NCBI GenBank assembly: GCA_001683825.1
Contig: LXTR01000086.1
Location: 1 to 64,000, forward strand
DNA: 64,000 nucleotides
Direction of reading: 5' to 3'
DNA from: Flavobacteriaceae bacterium CP2B
Lineage (GTDB): Bacteria > Bacteroidota > Bacteroidia > Flavobacteriales > Flavobacteriaceae
Made by a program: the position numbers and the translations under genes. The notes under the pieces were generated by a model. That model made no database searches, was not told the origin of the DNA, and saw only the letters and a list, made by a program, of their open reading frames with translations. Positions 1 through 8,074 of the stretch are shown one piece after another (position 1 is the stretch's first letter; every line of letters starts with the position of its first letter).

Positions 1-977
1 TGGCTGCAGGAAACCAGCAGGGGATGAATAACGGGCCGGATGTATCTTTTTTCCCGGTTGGGCATACTAATTGGGGCAGCTATCCCCACCCCGGGTTCAA
101 GGTAGGCGTTTTGCCTGCGGGATACCAGCAGCAGCTTGTGCCCCATCAGGCGGGAATCCCTGTGCCGGGCCGGTGGCAATTTTTAGCGTGGGGCTTCTAA
201 AGCCCGCCCCGGGTTCAAGGTAGACGGGTTAGCTGCAGGAAACCAGCAGGGGATGGGAAAAATGTTTAGTGGGTGTCCTGGCTGGACGCGCTTGTTTTTT
301 TTGGTCTTTTCAAGTAGCGGCAATGGCGATATCCCCTGTTAGTTGCATGGGTTGTTTATCCCTCTTTCCCCGGAGGAAGCATGTGCTACTTTCCCGGGCT
401 GTTCGTTTGGGGATCTCCGTGTGGGGCCTCTTATCCCCGCCCCGGGTTCAAGGTAGACGGGTTAGCTGCAGGAAACCAGCAGGGGATGGGAAAAATGTTT
501 AGTGGGTGTCCTGGCTGGACGCGCTTGCTTTTTTTGGTCTTTTCAAGTAGCGGCAATGGCGATATTCCCTGTTAGTTGCATGGGTTGTTTATCCCTCTTT
601 CCCCGGAGGAAGCGTGTGCTACTTTCCCGGGCTGTTCGTTTGGGGATCTCCGGGTGGGGCCTCTAAACCCCGCCCCGGGTACAAGGTAACCGTGTTGGCT
701 GCAGGAAACCAGCAGGGGATGAATAACGGGCCGGATGTATCTTTTTTCCCGGTTGGGCATACTAATTGGGGCAGCTATCCCCACCCCGGGTTCAAGGTAG
801 GCGTTTTGCCTGCGGGATACCAGCAGCAGCTTGTGCCCCATCAGGCGGGAATCCCTGTGCCGGGCCGGTGGCAATTTTTAGCGTGGGGCCTCTAAAGCCC
901 GCCCCGGGTACAAGGTAACCGTGTTGGCTGCAGGAAACCAGCAGGGAAAGAGGGCAGGAAACCAGCAGGGAAAGAGG
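1..977. repeat. Tandem array of two alternating ~230-bp repeat units (A-B-B-A)
   Basis: Each unit opens with a conserved block of about 55-60 bp containing GCCCCGGGTTCAAGGTAGAC and GCTGCAGGAAACCAGCAGGG. The block is at about 1-26 (cut by the window edge), 195-256, 428-489, 661-722 and 895-946. Two spacer types follow it: type A (about 27-194 and 722-889) and type B (about 257-427 and 490-660). The two A copies match at an offset of exactly 695 bp with one mismatch noticed over 200 bp, and the two B copies differ at a handful of bases. Type A also holds an internal, diverged block copy (about 81-133 and 776-828). The right end decays into two short copies of GCAGGAAACCAGCAGGGAAA (from about 930 and 954). 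Open frames here shift between copies and look non-coding. The array begins before the window. Confidence 0.9.
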
Positions 978-1199
978 AATGATGGGAGGGTATATTTTAC
1001 TTCTTAGCCAGGAGGCCTTATTTTGGGGGGTATCCCCGGCAAACAGCCCAATTGGATAGTGTTGGCAGTGGAACGAGCATCGTTGCCGAACGGGCAACCC
1101 CCGGGGTACCGTATAGCATCTTCCAGAATGTTCCCTTGAATAAGACCAGACACTTAAGACGAAATAGGATGGAATGCGGATGCTTACTGCATGTTTTGT

Positions 1200-1240
1200 G
1201 CAGTCTGCCGCAGTAACTTTATCCCGGGGTGGGGTTTAGC
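1200..1240 (-). repeat. Diverged inverted copy of the repeat block
   Basis: Read on the minus strand this begins CTAAACCCCACCCCGGG, against CTAAACCCCGCCCCGGG at about 664-680 in the array. It then continues with about 60 % agreement through the GTAAC..GGCTGCAG part. It lies about 220 bp beyond the array in the opposite orientation and looks like an old, decayed member of the same family. Confidence 0.5.
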
Positions 1241-1392
1241 CCCCCGCGCCCCCGCGCCCACGCCCCAAAATACCCACTGATGATGGCCCGGACAAACCTC
1301 AAATAATTTGCCCGCAACCTGGGAAACTCCAAAGCCCCATGGCCAGGACTTCGACATCCCCGCTGTTTTACGATTCCCCCAAACCACCATAT

Positions 1393-1424
1393 AAAAAACC
1401 TTTGCTCATAGCAAAGGCTTTTTG
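1393..1424. terminator. Bidirectional-looking terminator hairpin
   Basis: Stem CCTTTGC / GCAAAGG with loop TCATA, an A-run on the left and a T-run on the right, so it could stop transcription in both directions. It lies downstream of the minus-strand microprotein gene at 1522-1650. Confidence 0.6.
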
Positions 1425-1521
1425 AATACCTACCCCTGCGATGCGGCAGGGAGCTTCCAATCCCGGGACGCAAACCGCCCCCTCGTTGAAATCAGGAATT
1501 TCTATCTGGTGGCCCCGGGCC

Positions 1522-1650
1522 TTAACTTAGAACTCCGTAAAGTCCGATCAGGAATCCGAGGACGATCAGGGCGAGCACCACATCCAACCCTACGATCAGG
1601 ACCGAAAGGATGGTGTTCAACACATCGTTATTGTGGTAGTTTCTTTCCAT
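1522..1650 (-). CDS. 42-residue single-pass membrane microprotein
   Basis: This frame is shorter than usual gene-finding limits. It reads MERNYHNNDVLNTILSVLIV and then a leucine/valine-rich stretch ending GVLS. About 13 polar residues precede a hydrophobic helix at roughly residues 14-40, the form of a small inner-membrane protein. It starts with ATG at 1648-1650 and ends in TAA at 1522-1524, with a terminator-like hairpin downstream (1393-1424). The same-strand gene at 1871-2455 is 220 bp upstream. I do not recognise the family. Clean start and stop and a consistent helix support it, but the translation itself is inferred. Confidence 0.6.
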   Translation of the reverse strand: MERNYHNNDVLNTILSVLIVGLDVVLALIVLGFLIGLYGVLS

Positions 1651-1870
1651 GGCACTTTATTTTTGGGGTTTCTAGTGAATAGAAGATACGAATTTGGCCG
1701 GCAAACCCCGACTGAATTGTTGTGAAGGGGCCAAAACCTGTGGTTTGACCCTCAAAGTTGTGCACCTGGCCGAAAAAATCCGATAAACGGTTCATGCTCA
1801 AGGGGGTATGGCGCAGTTGCGTTCTTCCAAACACAAGCAGGTAAACCCGGGCGTGCCCCGACAAATGCAC

Positions 1871-2455
1871 TTATCCGTATTTTCGTTTAAAGGCCCTGAA
1901 ACCCAATACTGCCAAAATGCCCAGGAGGAACAGGAAATAGACGGTGGTAAGGCCACTTTTGATCAGGCTGCACAGGCTGGTATATGCTACATCGCCTGGC
2001 CGTAAATCGGGATAGCTTTTCAATAGCCTGATGATGCCCATGTTTTCAAGATAGTCTGCCAGGCCCGCTGCTGGGGGGATTAAACAACCATAGAAAAGAG
2101 GCCCCTCAAACCAGTGAAGCCGCCTTAGGAAGAAGGCCAATAGCAAACAATAGGTGAGTGCAAAGAGAAAAGGGTAGATCATATCCAGGGGTAGCTGTAC
2201 CTCAAGGTACGCCTCCCTGCCGGAAGGGCCCAGCGAGTCTAATAATGCCTGTACATAATCCAGGTCATACCCCAGGGGCTTCATATCCAGTAAGGGCATT
2301 CCCGCCCCATGCGATCGTACCCGGGGAATGCTCCCGAATATCATGGCCGAATATACCCCCAGGGTTATAAGGAACAGGAATAGTACCGTTTTACTCCCGG
2401 AATGTCGGTAAATGAATTGACGAGCCTTTTGCATTTTCTTATTTGTTTTGCACAA
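1871..2455 (-). CDS. Hypothetical four-helix membrane protein
   Basis: 194 residues with hydrophobic segments at about 22-42, 92-115, 120-142 and 165-187 and a basic C-terminus (FKRKYG). An extracytoplasmic loop between helices 1 and 2 carries a segment rich in D, L and G (DMKPLGYDLDYVQALLDSLG). Proteins of this layout are common in Bacteroidetes and carry no assigned function. A second methionine at residue 8 (MQKARQ) is an alternative start. It sits alone, 49 bp downstream of the Crp/Fnr gene on the same strand, so the two may be cotranscribed. Confidence 0.75.
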   Translation of the reverse strand: MCKTNKKMQKARQFIYRHSGSKTVLFLFLITLGVYSAMIFGSIPRVRSHGAGMPLLDMKPLGYDLDYVQALLDSLGPSGREAYLEVQLPLDMIYPFLFALTYCLLLAFFLRRLHWFEGPLFYGCLIPPAAGLADYLENMGIIRLLKSYPDLRPGDVAYTSLCSLIKSGLTTVYFLFLLGILAVLGFRAFKRKYG

Positions 2456-2504
2456 AAGAACGGCAATGGGGGGAGCGCTGCATTAACATTTGATAAAAAG
2501 CGTT

Positions 2505-3080
2505 TCAGGATCCTTTTCGCAGCCTGCTCAGGGAAACCGTTGTAATTCCCAGATAGGACGCGATCATGGCATGGGGAACCCGGTTTTCCAGCATGGTGAA
2601 ATCCTGGCGGAATTGCAATAACCGGTCTCTGGCCGACCAGGAGGCCATGCGGATTTCTTTGTTTACCTTTTGCTGTAACTCCTGCCGCAATACGGTGTTA
2701 CCAAAATTGCGCAGCTCCAGGTTTTCAATCATCAAGGCCTCAAAAGCGCTGGCCTGCATCTCAAGGGCTACACAGTCCGACAGGGCCTCCGCGTAAAGGA
2801 GTGATTTCCCCTGCTTGGTTCGGGTAACATGTGGGGGCAGCACCGCTGGGGCTTCAAAAAATGAGAGGGTGATGTCCTCCCCTTCCGCACTAAGCAAAAA
2901 GGTTCGCACAATTCCATCCAATAGCAAATACTCAGAATGGTTTGGAGAGCCAGGCCTGAAAAGCAAGCTTCCTTTGGGCAGGCGCGCTCCTGAGCACAAG
3001 GCTTCAACTTCCTTACGGGAATTTAAGGAAAGATGGGGCATGACCCTGTTGAACACCTTATCGAGTTTCTTGGCTTCCAT
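2505..3080 (-). CDS. Crp/Fnr family transcriptional regulator
   Basis: About 191 residues from the start MEAKKLDKVF. The frame stays open 36 codons further upstream, but that extension has no family resemblance. Residues ~20-115 form a cNMP-binding-type beta-roll with GSLLFRPGSPNHSEYLLLDG and an SFFEAP segment. A long dimerisation helix follows (about 120-155). The C-terminus has a winged-helix motif (MIASYLGITTVSLSRLRKG) typical of the short Bacteroidetes Crp/Fnr proteins. The glycine/arginine signature of true cAMP binding is not obvious, so the ligand is unknown. No FNR-type cysteine cluster is seen in the chosen protein. Confidence 0.85.
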   Translation of the reverse strand: MEAKKLDKVFNRVMPHLSLNSRKEVEALCSGARLPKGSLLFRPGSPNHSEYLLLDGIVRTFLLSAEGEDITLSFFEAPAVLPPHVTRTKQGKSLLYAEALSDCVALEMQASAFEALMIENLELRNFGNTVLRQELQQKVNKEIRMASWSARDRLLQFRQDFTMLENRVPHAMIASYLGITTVSLSRLRKGS

Positions 3081-3497
3081 TCGATTACCGCAAGGTAGGC
3101 AAACCCCATAACATAGATCCTCCTGATGACATAAAACAACGCGCGTCCTGCTAAATGATGGAAAATCTGCTAAAAGTCGCTTTTTCATATAGCCCTGGGT
3201 AACAATTTATGGATCCCCGGACCCCTGCAGCCCTTTTTTACCTGTAAAATTCCGGGGTAGACCAATGCACATCGGAATTTAGTCATTCTACGGAATACAA
3301 ATTACTATTAACAAGGCCAAACAGCGGTCCTGCCTTAGGGGAATTGATACGTTCCAGGGAGGATGCGGGCCAGGGGGGGCCGCTATCCCAAATACAAAAT
3401 CCAGCCCTCATAAAAAGCTGGATTTTCGCGTTGATATACAAGGGGTTTGCGCCAGGGACCTGTGCTGCCTTTTAAAGACATCCATACCGTAGTGGTA
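3081..3497. other. Intergenic region between Crp/Fnr regulator and SulP transporter
   Basis: About 420 bp with no supported gene. It carries the upstream region of the minus-strand Crp/Fnr gene and the terminator of the minus-strand SulP gene (3396-3426). No tRNA or small ORF of convincing quality is visible. Confidence 0.5.
3396..3426 (-). terminator. Rho-independent terminator of the SulP operon
   Basis: Perfect 10-bp stem AAAATCCAGC / GCTGGATTTT with an 11-base loop, about 70 bp downstream of the SulP stop codon. The A/T ends make it symmetrical, so it could act on both strands. Confidence 0.75.
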
Positions 3498-5180
3498 CTA
3501 TACGGCGTTGAGTTCCTTCACCGAAAGCACGTTGGAAGGTATTTTCACCCCTTTCTCTACCATTTTAGGGGAGACCTGTTGCCCGTTGTTTTCGAGTACC
3601 GAGGTCACATGCGTACGGGAATTTTCGATTTTGTATTCCTTTCGGAACCCGATCAGGTCTACGACTATGCCTTTTTCCCTGGAGCCGATGCTTACAAAGT
3701 CCTTGATCATTTCCAGTACATCATGGTCTATATAAACCGTGTTGGAAGCATCAATGACCACTTTGCTGTTTGCGGGCAAATGGGCCAGGGTTTGTTTGAT
3801 GGCGGCCTTGTTCAGGAATGAAACTTCCTGGGCCAGCTCCATATGGATGGTTTCCCCTTCGGTATGTTCGTCCCTTTTGAAAAAATAGGCAAGCTTGAGG
3901 TTGCCCCTGAGGATGAAGTAGATGCTCACAGTCAACCCTATGCCCACCCCAATGAGGAGGTCTGTGGAGATGATGGCGATGATGGTGACGATAAAGGGCA
4001 CAAACTGGAATTTCTTGCCATTGCGCCACATATTGCCAAATACCCTCGGACTTGCCAGCTTATACCCGATGGAGAACAGGATGGCCGCCAGGGATGCCAG
4101 GGGGATCTTGTTCAACAGTTGCGGGATGGTCACTACCGCGATCAGCAGGAAGAAACCATGGGAGATCGCCGCAATTTTCGTCTTTCCCCCAGAATTGATA
4201 TTCGCGGAGGTACGCACAATGACCGAAGTCATCGGGATCCCTCCTATGGCACAGCTCAGCATATTGCCAACGCCCTGCGCTTTTAATTCGGTATTGGTAT
4301 TGGTATACCGTTTTAAGGGGTCCATCTTATCTGCTGCTTCGATGCATAAGAGGGTCTCAATGCTGGCTACGGCCGCCAGGGTGAAGGCAACTACCCAAAC
4401 TTCAGGGTTGTCTATCTGGGAGAAATTGGGCAGGCTGAACTGTCCCCAGAACTCTGTCATCGACTCGGGAACTGGGAGGCTTACCAGGTGGTTCTCGCCA
4501 ATGTAAAGCGATGACCCCGTAAGCCTGAACGCTTCGTTGATAAGGACGCCCAATACCACTGCGACCAGGGCCCCGGGGACGGCCTGTAATTTCTTGAGGG
4601 CCTTGCTTTTTTGGAACAGCACGATCACGCCCAGGCATGCCAGGACAATGATGACCGCTCCGGGGTGGATAAAGTTCAGGGCTTCAATGATTGTTGAAAA
4701 GAGGGGGTTCCCTGCTTCAGCGTCCATATAAAAATAGTCGCCTTCATGCATTTTGTCGTACCCTACCGCGTGGGGCAACTGCGAGAGGATAATGATGATC
4801 CCTATGGCCGCCAGCATGCCCTCGATGACGTTGGAGGGCAAATAGTTGGAAATAATCCCCGCTTTTACAAAACCTAAAACCAACTGCATGGCACCTGCCA
4901 GTACGCCGGCAAGGAGGAAGGTCTCAAAAGACCCCAGGCTGGCAATCGCCGAAATAATGATCGCCGTTAGTCCTGCGGCCGGGCCCGAAACACTGAGTTG
5001 GGAATTGCTCAGGGTACCTACCACAATACCCCCCAGGATGCCTGCGATAATCCCTGAAAAGAGGGGCGCGCCGCTGGCAAGTGCAATACCCAGGCATAAG
5101 GGCAGGGCCACCAGGAAAACCACGAGGCCCGATCTTAAATCCGATTTAATATATTTTGTTGTGAATGTTTTCATGATCAT
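3498..5180 (-). CDS. SulP family anion permease with STAS domain
   Basis: 560 residues. The N-terminal ~420 are strongly hydrophobic with the SulP signature near the start (GLVVFLVALPLCLGIALASG and NSQLSVSGPAAGLTAI) and about 10-12 helices. The C-terminal ~110 residues form a STAS domain (VVIDASNTVYIDHDVLEMI). SulP proteins carry sulfate, bicarbonate or other anions across the inner membrane; the substrate cannot be read from sequence. The second methionine (MKTFTTK) is an equally good start. It is 60 bp downstream of the stress-protein gene on the same strand and probably shares its transcript, next to the OmpR-type system and under its likely operator at 5759-5799. Confidence 0.9.
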   Translation of the reverse strand: MIMKTFTTKYIKSDLRSGLVVFLVALPLCLGIALASGAPLFSGIIAGILGGIVVGTLSNSQLSVSGPAAGLTAIIISAIASLGSFETFLLAGVLAGAMQLVLGFVKAGIISNYLPSNVIEGMLAAIGIIIILSQLPHAVGYDKMHEGDYFYMDAEAGNPLFSTIIEALNFIHPGAVIIVLACLGVIVLFQKSKALKKLQAVPGALVAVVLGVLINEAFRLTGSSLYIGENHLVSLPVPESMTEFWGQFSLPNFSQIDNPEVWVVAFTLAAVASIETLLCIEAADKMDPLKRYTNTNTELKAQGVGNMLSCAIGGIPMTSVIVRTSANINSGGKTKIAAISHGFFLLIAVVTIPQLLNKIPLASLAAILFSIGYKLASPRVFGNMWRNGKKFQFVPFIVTIIAIISTDLLIGVGIGLTVSIYFILRGNLKLAYFFKRDEHTEGETIHMELAQEVSFLNKAAIKQTLAHLPANSKVVIDASNTVYIDHDVLEMIKDFVSIGSREKGIVVDLIGFRKEYKIENSRTHVTSVLENNGQQVSPKMVEKGVKIPSNVLSVKELNAV

Positions 5181-5240
5181 CGATTATGTTGTTTCCGGGG
5201 AAAAATGCCGATTTGATTCAATTCATGTTGCAGGGGATGC

Positions 5241-5723
5241 CTACCAAAAAAAATTCAAAAGGGAGAACTGTGGTTTGCGTACCTCCCGCACCTTTCCATT
5301 GAGGGAAATCTCATGGACCTCTTTTACGCTTTTTCTGATCAGTTGGGTAGGGTCAAAACTTCGCCGGTCAGGGTAGTAGAGGAAGTTCTCGCTGGGGACC
5401 AGGGCATCTGAGATATCGAGTTGTGTAACGAAGTTGTGAAAGGAAATACTGTTGTTCCCGGTAAAAAGTTCCATGCGGATGGAATGAATTTCTGCTTTGT
5501 GTTCCAGCAAAAGTGCCTGCCGGGTTTTGTGAAATTCCGGGTTGCTTAGGCGCTGTATCTCCCGCCTCGCGGAGAAATTTAGCACTTCCCAGTAAATTTC
5601 CGGAAGGCGGTAGCCATGGACAAGGACAACGTCTAAAGGGGTCTCCTTATAATTTAAGAGGGCGAATTCTACCAACTGCAGGGATTCTGGGCTAAAATCA
5701 GTGGGGATCAGTATTTTTTTCAT
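5241..5723 (-). CDS. Universal stress protein-like protein
   Basis: 160 residues starting MKKILIPTDFSPESLQLVEFAL, the usual first strand and helix of a USP (PTDFS, residues 7-11). The remainder fits the alpha/beta fold loosely. The second half diverges (charged, ending LLNFFW), and the ATP-binding G-x2-G-x9-G(S/T) motif of classical USPs is not visible, so it may not bind ATP. It lies between the two-component system and SulP, with a cluster of phased GATTAGAA repeats 36-76 bp upstream. It probably accompanies or modulates the transporter; this is inferred from position only. Confidence 0.7.
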   Translation of the reverse strand: MKKILIPTDFSPESLQLVEFALLNYKETPLDVVLVHGYRLPEIYWEVLNFSARREIQRLSNPEFHKTRQALLLEHKAEIHSIRMELFTGNNSISFHNFVTQLDISDALVPSENFLYYPDRRSFDPTQLIRKSVKEVHEISLNGKVREVRKPQFSLLNFFW

Positions 5724-5758
5724 CCGGTCATTTATTTTGGCCGAATATATAAGCCCGA

Positions 5759-5799
5759 GATTAGAAGGGATTAAAAAGGAGATTAGAACCGGATTAGAA
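5759..5799. promoter_or_regulatory. Four helically phased GATTAGAA repeats (likely response-regulator site)
   Basis: GATTAGAA at 5759-5766, GATTAAAA at 5769-5776, GATTAGAA at 5781-5788 and GATTAGAA at 5792-5799; start-to-start distances are 10, 12 and 11 bp. Direct repeats with one helical turn spacing are the usual target form of OmpR/PhoB-family regulators. The cluster lies between the kinase stop and the USP-SulP transcription unit. A second pair lies upstream of the response regulator gene (7983-8001). Confidence 0.65.
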
Positions 5800-5801
5800 T
5801 A

Positions 5802-7187
5802 TCAGGATTTTTTGGTCGCCTTCTCCTGGTTGGGGATAATGATCTTCACGATAGTGCCCTTTCCTACCTGGGAAGTGACTCGAAGTTGGCCGTGGTGCAT
5901 TTTGACGATCCGGTAGGCAAGGGGTAGCCCAAATCCAAAACCTTCTATGCCCCTCGCGTTCGATCCCCGGAAAAAGGGTTCGTAAATGCTTTTCAGCTCG
6001 TTAGGCGGGATGCCAATACCCTTGTCGGATATGAGGATATGCAGGTGGTCTGCATTGGCCAGCAACCGCACCTTGACCTCTTGGTTATCCGAAAACTTGC
6101 AGGCGTTATCCAGGATATTGTGGAAGGCCACCTCCAGCAACTGCCTGTTGCCCATGACGATAAGTCCGCACTCGTTTTCTGGCAGGTCTTTGAAATCCAG
6201 GTGGATCTGATTCTCCGGGTTGGCAGTATTGATACCCTTCTTGATTTCTACCAACACCTCATCCACCCGGATGGGGGTCACCAGCAGCCCCTTGTTGTCA
6301 TAATCGGTCTGTGCCAGCCTCAAAAGGCCGTTTACCAGGGTATCTAAACGAAGGGCTTCAGATTCTATGCCCTTTAAAAGGGAGATATAGGAGGCTGCGG
6401 GCCGTTCTTTGTTCAGGGCCACTTCGATCTGCCCAAGAATGGCGGTAAGCGGATTTCGCAATTCATGGGAAGCGTTGTTCACAAAATTACTCTGCAATTC
6501 AAATGACGTTTCCAGACGGTCTAACATATTGTTGAAAGTAACCGCCAGTTCGGAGATCTCATCATTGCTTTTGCCCTCGTCCAGGCGAAGGTGCAGGTTG
6601 GTGGCACTAATGGCGTTTACCTGGTGCACAATCTTGCTAATGGGGGAAAGGGCGTGAAGCGCGAGGTACCTCCCCAACAACCAGGTGATGATCAGGCTTA
6701 CGAAAAAACAGATAACAAGGATCTTTCGCAGATTCACGAGCTTTCCCACCCCATACAGGTCGCGGGCCGACAATACCACAATGAAATCGCCTTCATTGTC
6801 GTGGTAGAAAAGACCGGTATAGTAGGTATCCCCCACTTTCGTCTCGGCGTATTCATTGCGGATGATCTTTTCTATAAAACCCTCCGGCAGTTTGCTCTTT
6901 ATTTTTGGGTCCAGCGGATTGTCTTGCATGTCGAAGGGGTAGATGACCTCCTTTTCTCCCGGGAGCGTCTGTAGGTGGATATTGCGGATTTCCTCGTAAA
7001 TGTCGATGTTCATTTCATCTTCTTCCAGGAAGGTCTGTGCAGCGATGGTAGCCCGCTGGTGTAGCCGTAAGTAGAATTCCTTTTCTGTATACTGCCTGGC
7101 GAAGTGGAAGATCAGGAAAAACGCGAGGAGCTGCAACATGGCCGTTAACAGCACGAAAACAAGGGTGAGTTTATTTCTGAGCTTCAT
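5802..7187 (-). CDS. Membrane sensor histidine kinase (HAMP-HisKA-HATPase)
   Basis: 461 residues. TM helix 1 at about 8-29, a periplasmic sensor region of ~120 residues, TM helix 2 at about 153-175 and a HAMP linker (~176-230). The HisKA box is NNASHELRNP with phospho-acceptor His241. The HATPase domain carries NILDNACKFS, DKGIGIP and GFGFGLPLA, all intact. It should autophosphorylate and pass phosphate to the response regulator encoded just upstream, whose stop overlaps this start by 4 bp (ATGA). The next genes downstream are the USP and SulP genes, suggesting the system senses a condition linked to anion uptake. Confidence 0.95.
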   Translation of the reverse strand: MKLRNKLTLVFVLLTAMLQLLAFFLIFHFARQYTEKEFYLRLHQRATIAAQTFLEEDEMNIDIYEEIRNIHLQTLPGEKEVIYPFDMQDNPLDPKIKSKLPEGFIEKIIRNEYAETKVGDTYYTGLFYHDNEGDFIVVLSARDLYGVGKLVNLRKILVICFFVSLIITWLLGRYLALHALSPISKIVHQVNAISATNLHLRLDEGKSNDEISELAVTFNNMLDRLETSFELQSNFVNNASHELRNPLTAILGQIEVALNKERPAASYISLLKGIESEALRLDTLVNGLLRLAQTDYDNKGLLVTPIRVDEVLVEIKKGINTANPENQIHLDFKDLPENECGLIVMGNRQLLEVAFHNILDNACKFSDNQEVKVRLLANADHLHILISDKGIGIPPNELKSIYEPFFRGSNARGIEGFGFGLPLAYRIVKMHHGQLRVTSQVGKGTIVKIIIPNQEKATKKS

Positions 7188-7885
7188 AGGGTTTTGGACA
7201 TTTCCTCGCGGATGGTATAGCCCATTCCAATTACCGTCTGAATAAGCCTGGGGCTGAATTCTCTATCGATCTTGTTGCGGAGGTAGTTCACGTATACGTC
7301 TACCACATTGGTCCCCATATTAAAATTAATGTCCCACACGTTTTCCAGGATGTCTATCCTGCTCAGCACTTTATTCTTATTGAGCAGCAGGTATTCAAGT
7401 AGCCGGTATTCGGTAGACGTCAGCTTGATTTCCCGACCGGCCCTTTGCACAATTTTTGTGCCCCGGTCCAGTACCAGATCCGAAATCCCCAAAGTTTCTG
7501 ACGGGTTTGCCTCGGGTTCCCGACGGCGCGAAAGGGCGCGGATCCTGGCTAACAATTCTTTAAATTTGAAGGGTTTGACCAGGTAGTCATCGGCCCCGTT
7601 GTCCAGGCCTTTTACTACGTTTTCTGTGCTTCCAAGGGCCGTCAGCATAAGGATGGGGATATGTTTAAGGCCAGAATTACGCACTTTCCCCAAAGCCTCA
7701 ATCCCGTCCATGCCGGGGAGTATGACATCGAGGACGATAAGGTCTATGGGCTTTTGCCGTAGCAGTTCCAGGCCTTGTTCCCCGTTATACGCGAGAAAGA
7801 CCTCATATCCGGCTTCGTTAAGACCTTGTTTGATAAAAGCCGCCACATTGGGCTCGTCTTCTATCACTAAAACCGTTTTTGTCAT
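7184..7885 (-). CDS. OmpR/PhoB-family response regulator
   Basis: 233 residues. Receiver domain 1-120 with acidic pocket E9/D10, phospho-acceptor Asp53 (LIVLDVILPG), Thr in LMLTALG and Lys in DDYLVKPF. The winged-helix effector domain (about 130-228) has LTSTEYRLLEYLLLN and the recognition region VVDVYVNYLRNKID. All receiver residues are intact. It forms an operon with the kinase (4-bp overlap). A pair of GATTAGAA-type repeats 98-116 bp upstream suggests that it controls its own gene as well as the USP-SulP unit. Confidence 0.95.
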   Translation of the reverse strand: MTKTVLVIEDEPNVAAFIKQGLNEAGYEVFLAYNGEQGLELLRQKPIDLIVLDVILPGMDGIEALGKVRNSGLKHIPILMLTALGSTENVVKGLDNGADDYLVKPFKFKELLARIRALSRRREPEANPSETLGISDLVLDRGTKIVQRAGREIKLTSTEYRLLEYLLLNKNKVLSRIDILENVWDINFNMGTNVVDVYVNYLRNKIDREFSPRLIQTVIGMGYTIREEMSKTL

Positions 7886-7982
7886 GGTGGTGGCTAATGC
7901 CTGTTTGTATGTTGGACAAAATAGGTTAGGTTGATGAAAGCTTTAAAGATAACAGAATCATGGGATATGTAGAAAAGGCGGG

Positions 7983-8001
7983 GATTAGAATAGTATTAGA
8001 A
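7983..8001. promoter_or_regulatory. Paired GATTAGAA/TATTAGAA repeats, 11 bp apart
   Basis: GATTAGAA at 7983-7990 and TATTAGAA at 7994-8001, in the same orientation and phase as the cluster at 5759-5799. They lie upstream of the response regulator gene, supporting autoregulation. Confidence 0.55.
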
Positions 8002-8074
8002 TTCGGTGGTACCGCACGCGACAGGCATTTCCCCCTCCCCATCTTCCCCTTGCCATTGCCTGCTGGAGCAACAA

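Larger units (their letters stand above)
978..1521. other. Gene-free stretch beyond the repeat array
   Basis: No open frame here has convincing codon use or a start with a ribosome binding site. The stretch holds the inverted repeat remnant (1200-1240), a C-rich run near 1240-1265 and one terminator-like hairpin (1393-1424). I see nothing else in it. Confidence 0.6.

Noticed and set aside
207-220. GGTTCAAGG resembling the T-loop of a tRNA in the repeat block
   Set aside because: No acceptor stem, anticodon arm or D arm can be folded around it, and the motif recurs simply as part of the repeat.
1-977. Integron cassette array or CRISPR
   Set aside because: Blocks are too long for CRISPR and spacers are repeated rather than unique. 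attC-type 7-base core pairs are not found, and the spacers carry no gene.
1-1097. Open frames of 64-101 codons on both strands within the repeat array
   Set aside because: They shift with the repeat copies, lack ribosome binding sites and family features, and read through both spacer types without codon constraint.
5219-5227. CAATTCATG, the reverse complement of the LytTR-like half-site, between USP and SulP genes
   Set aside because: No partner half-site 21 bp away on either side, so it is likely chance.
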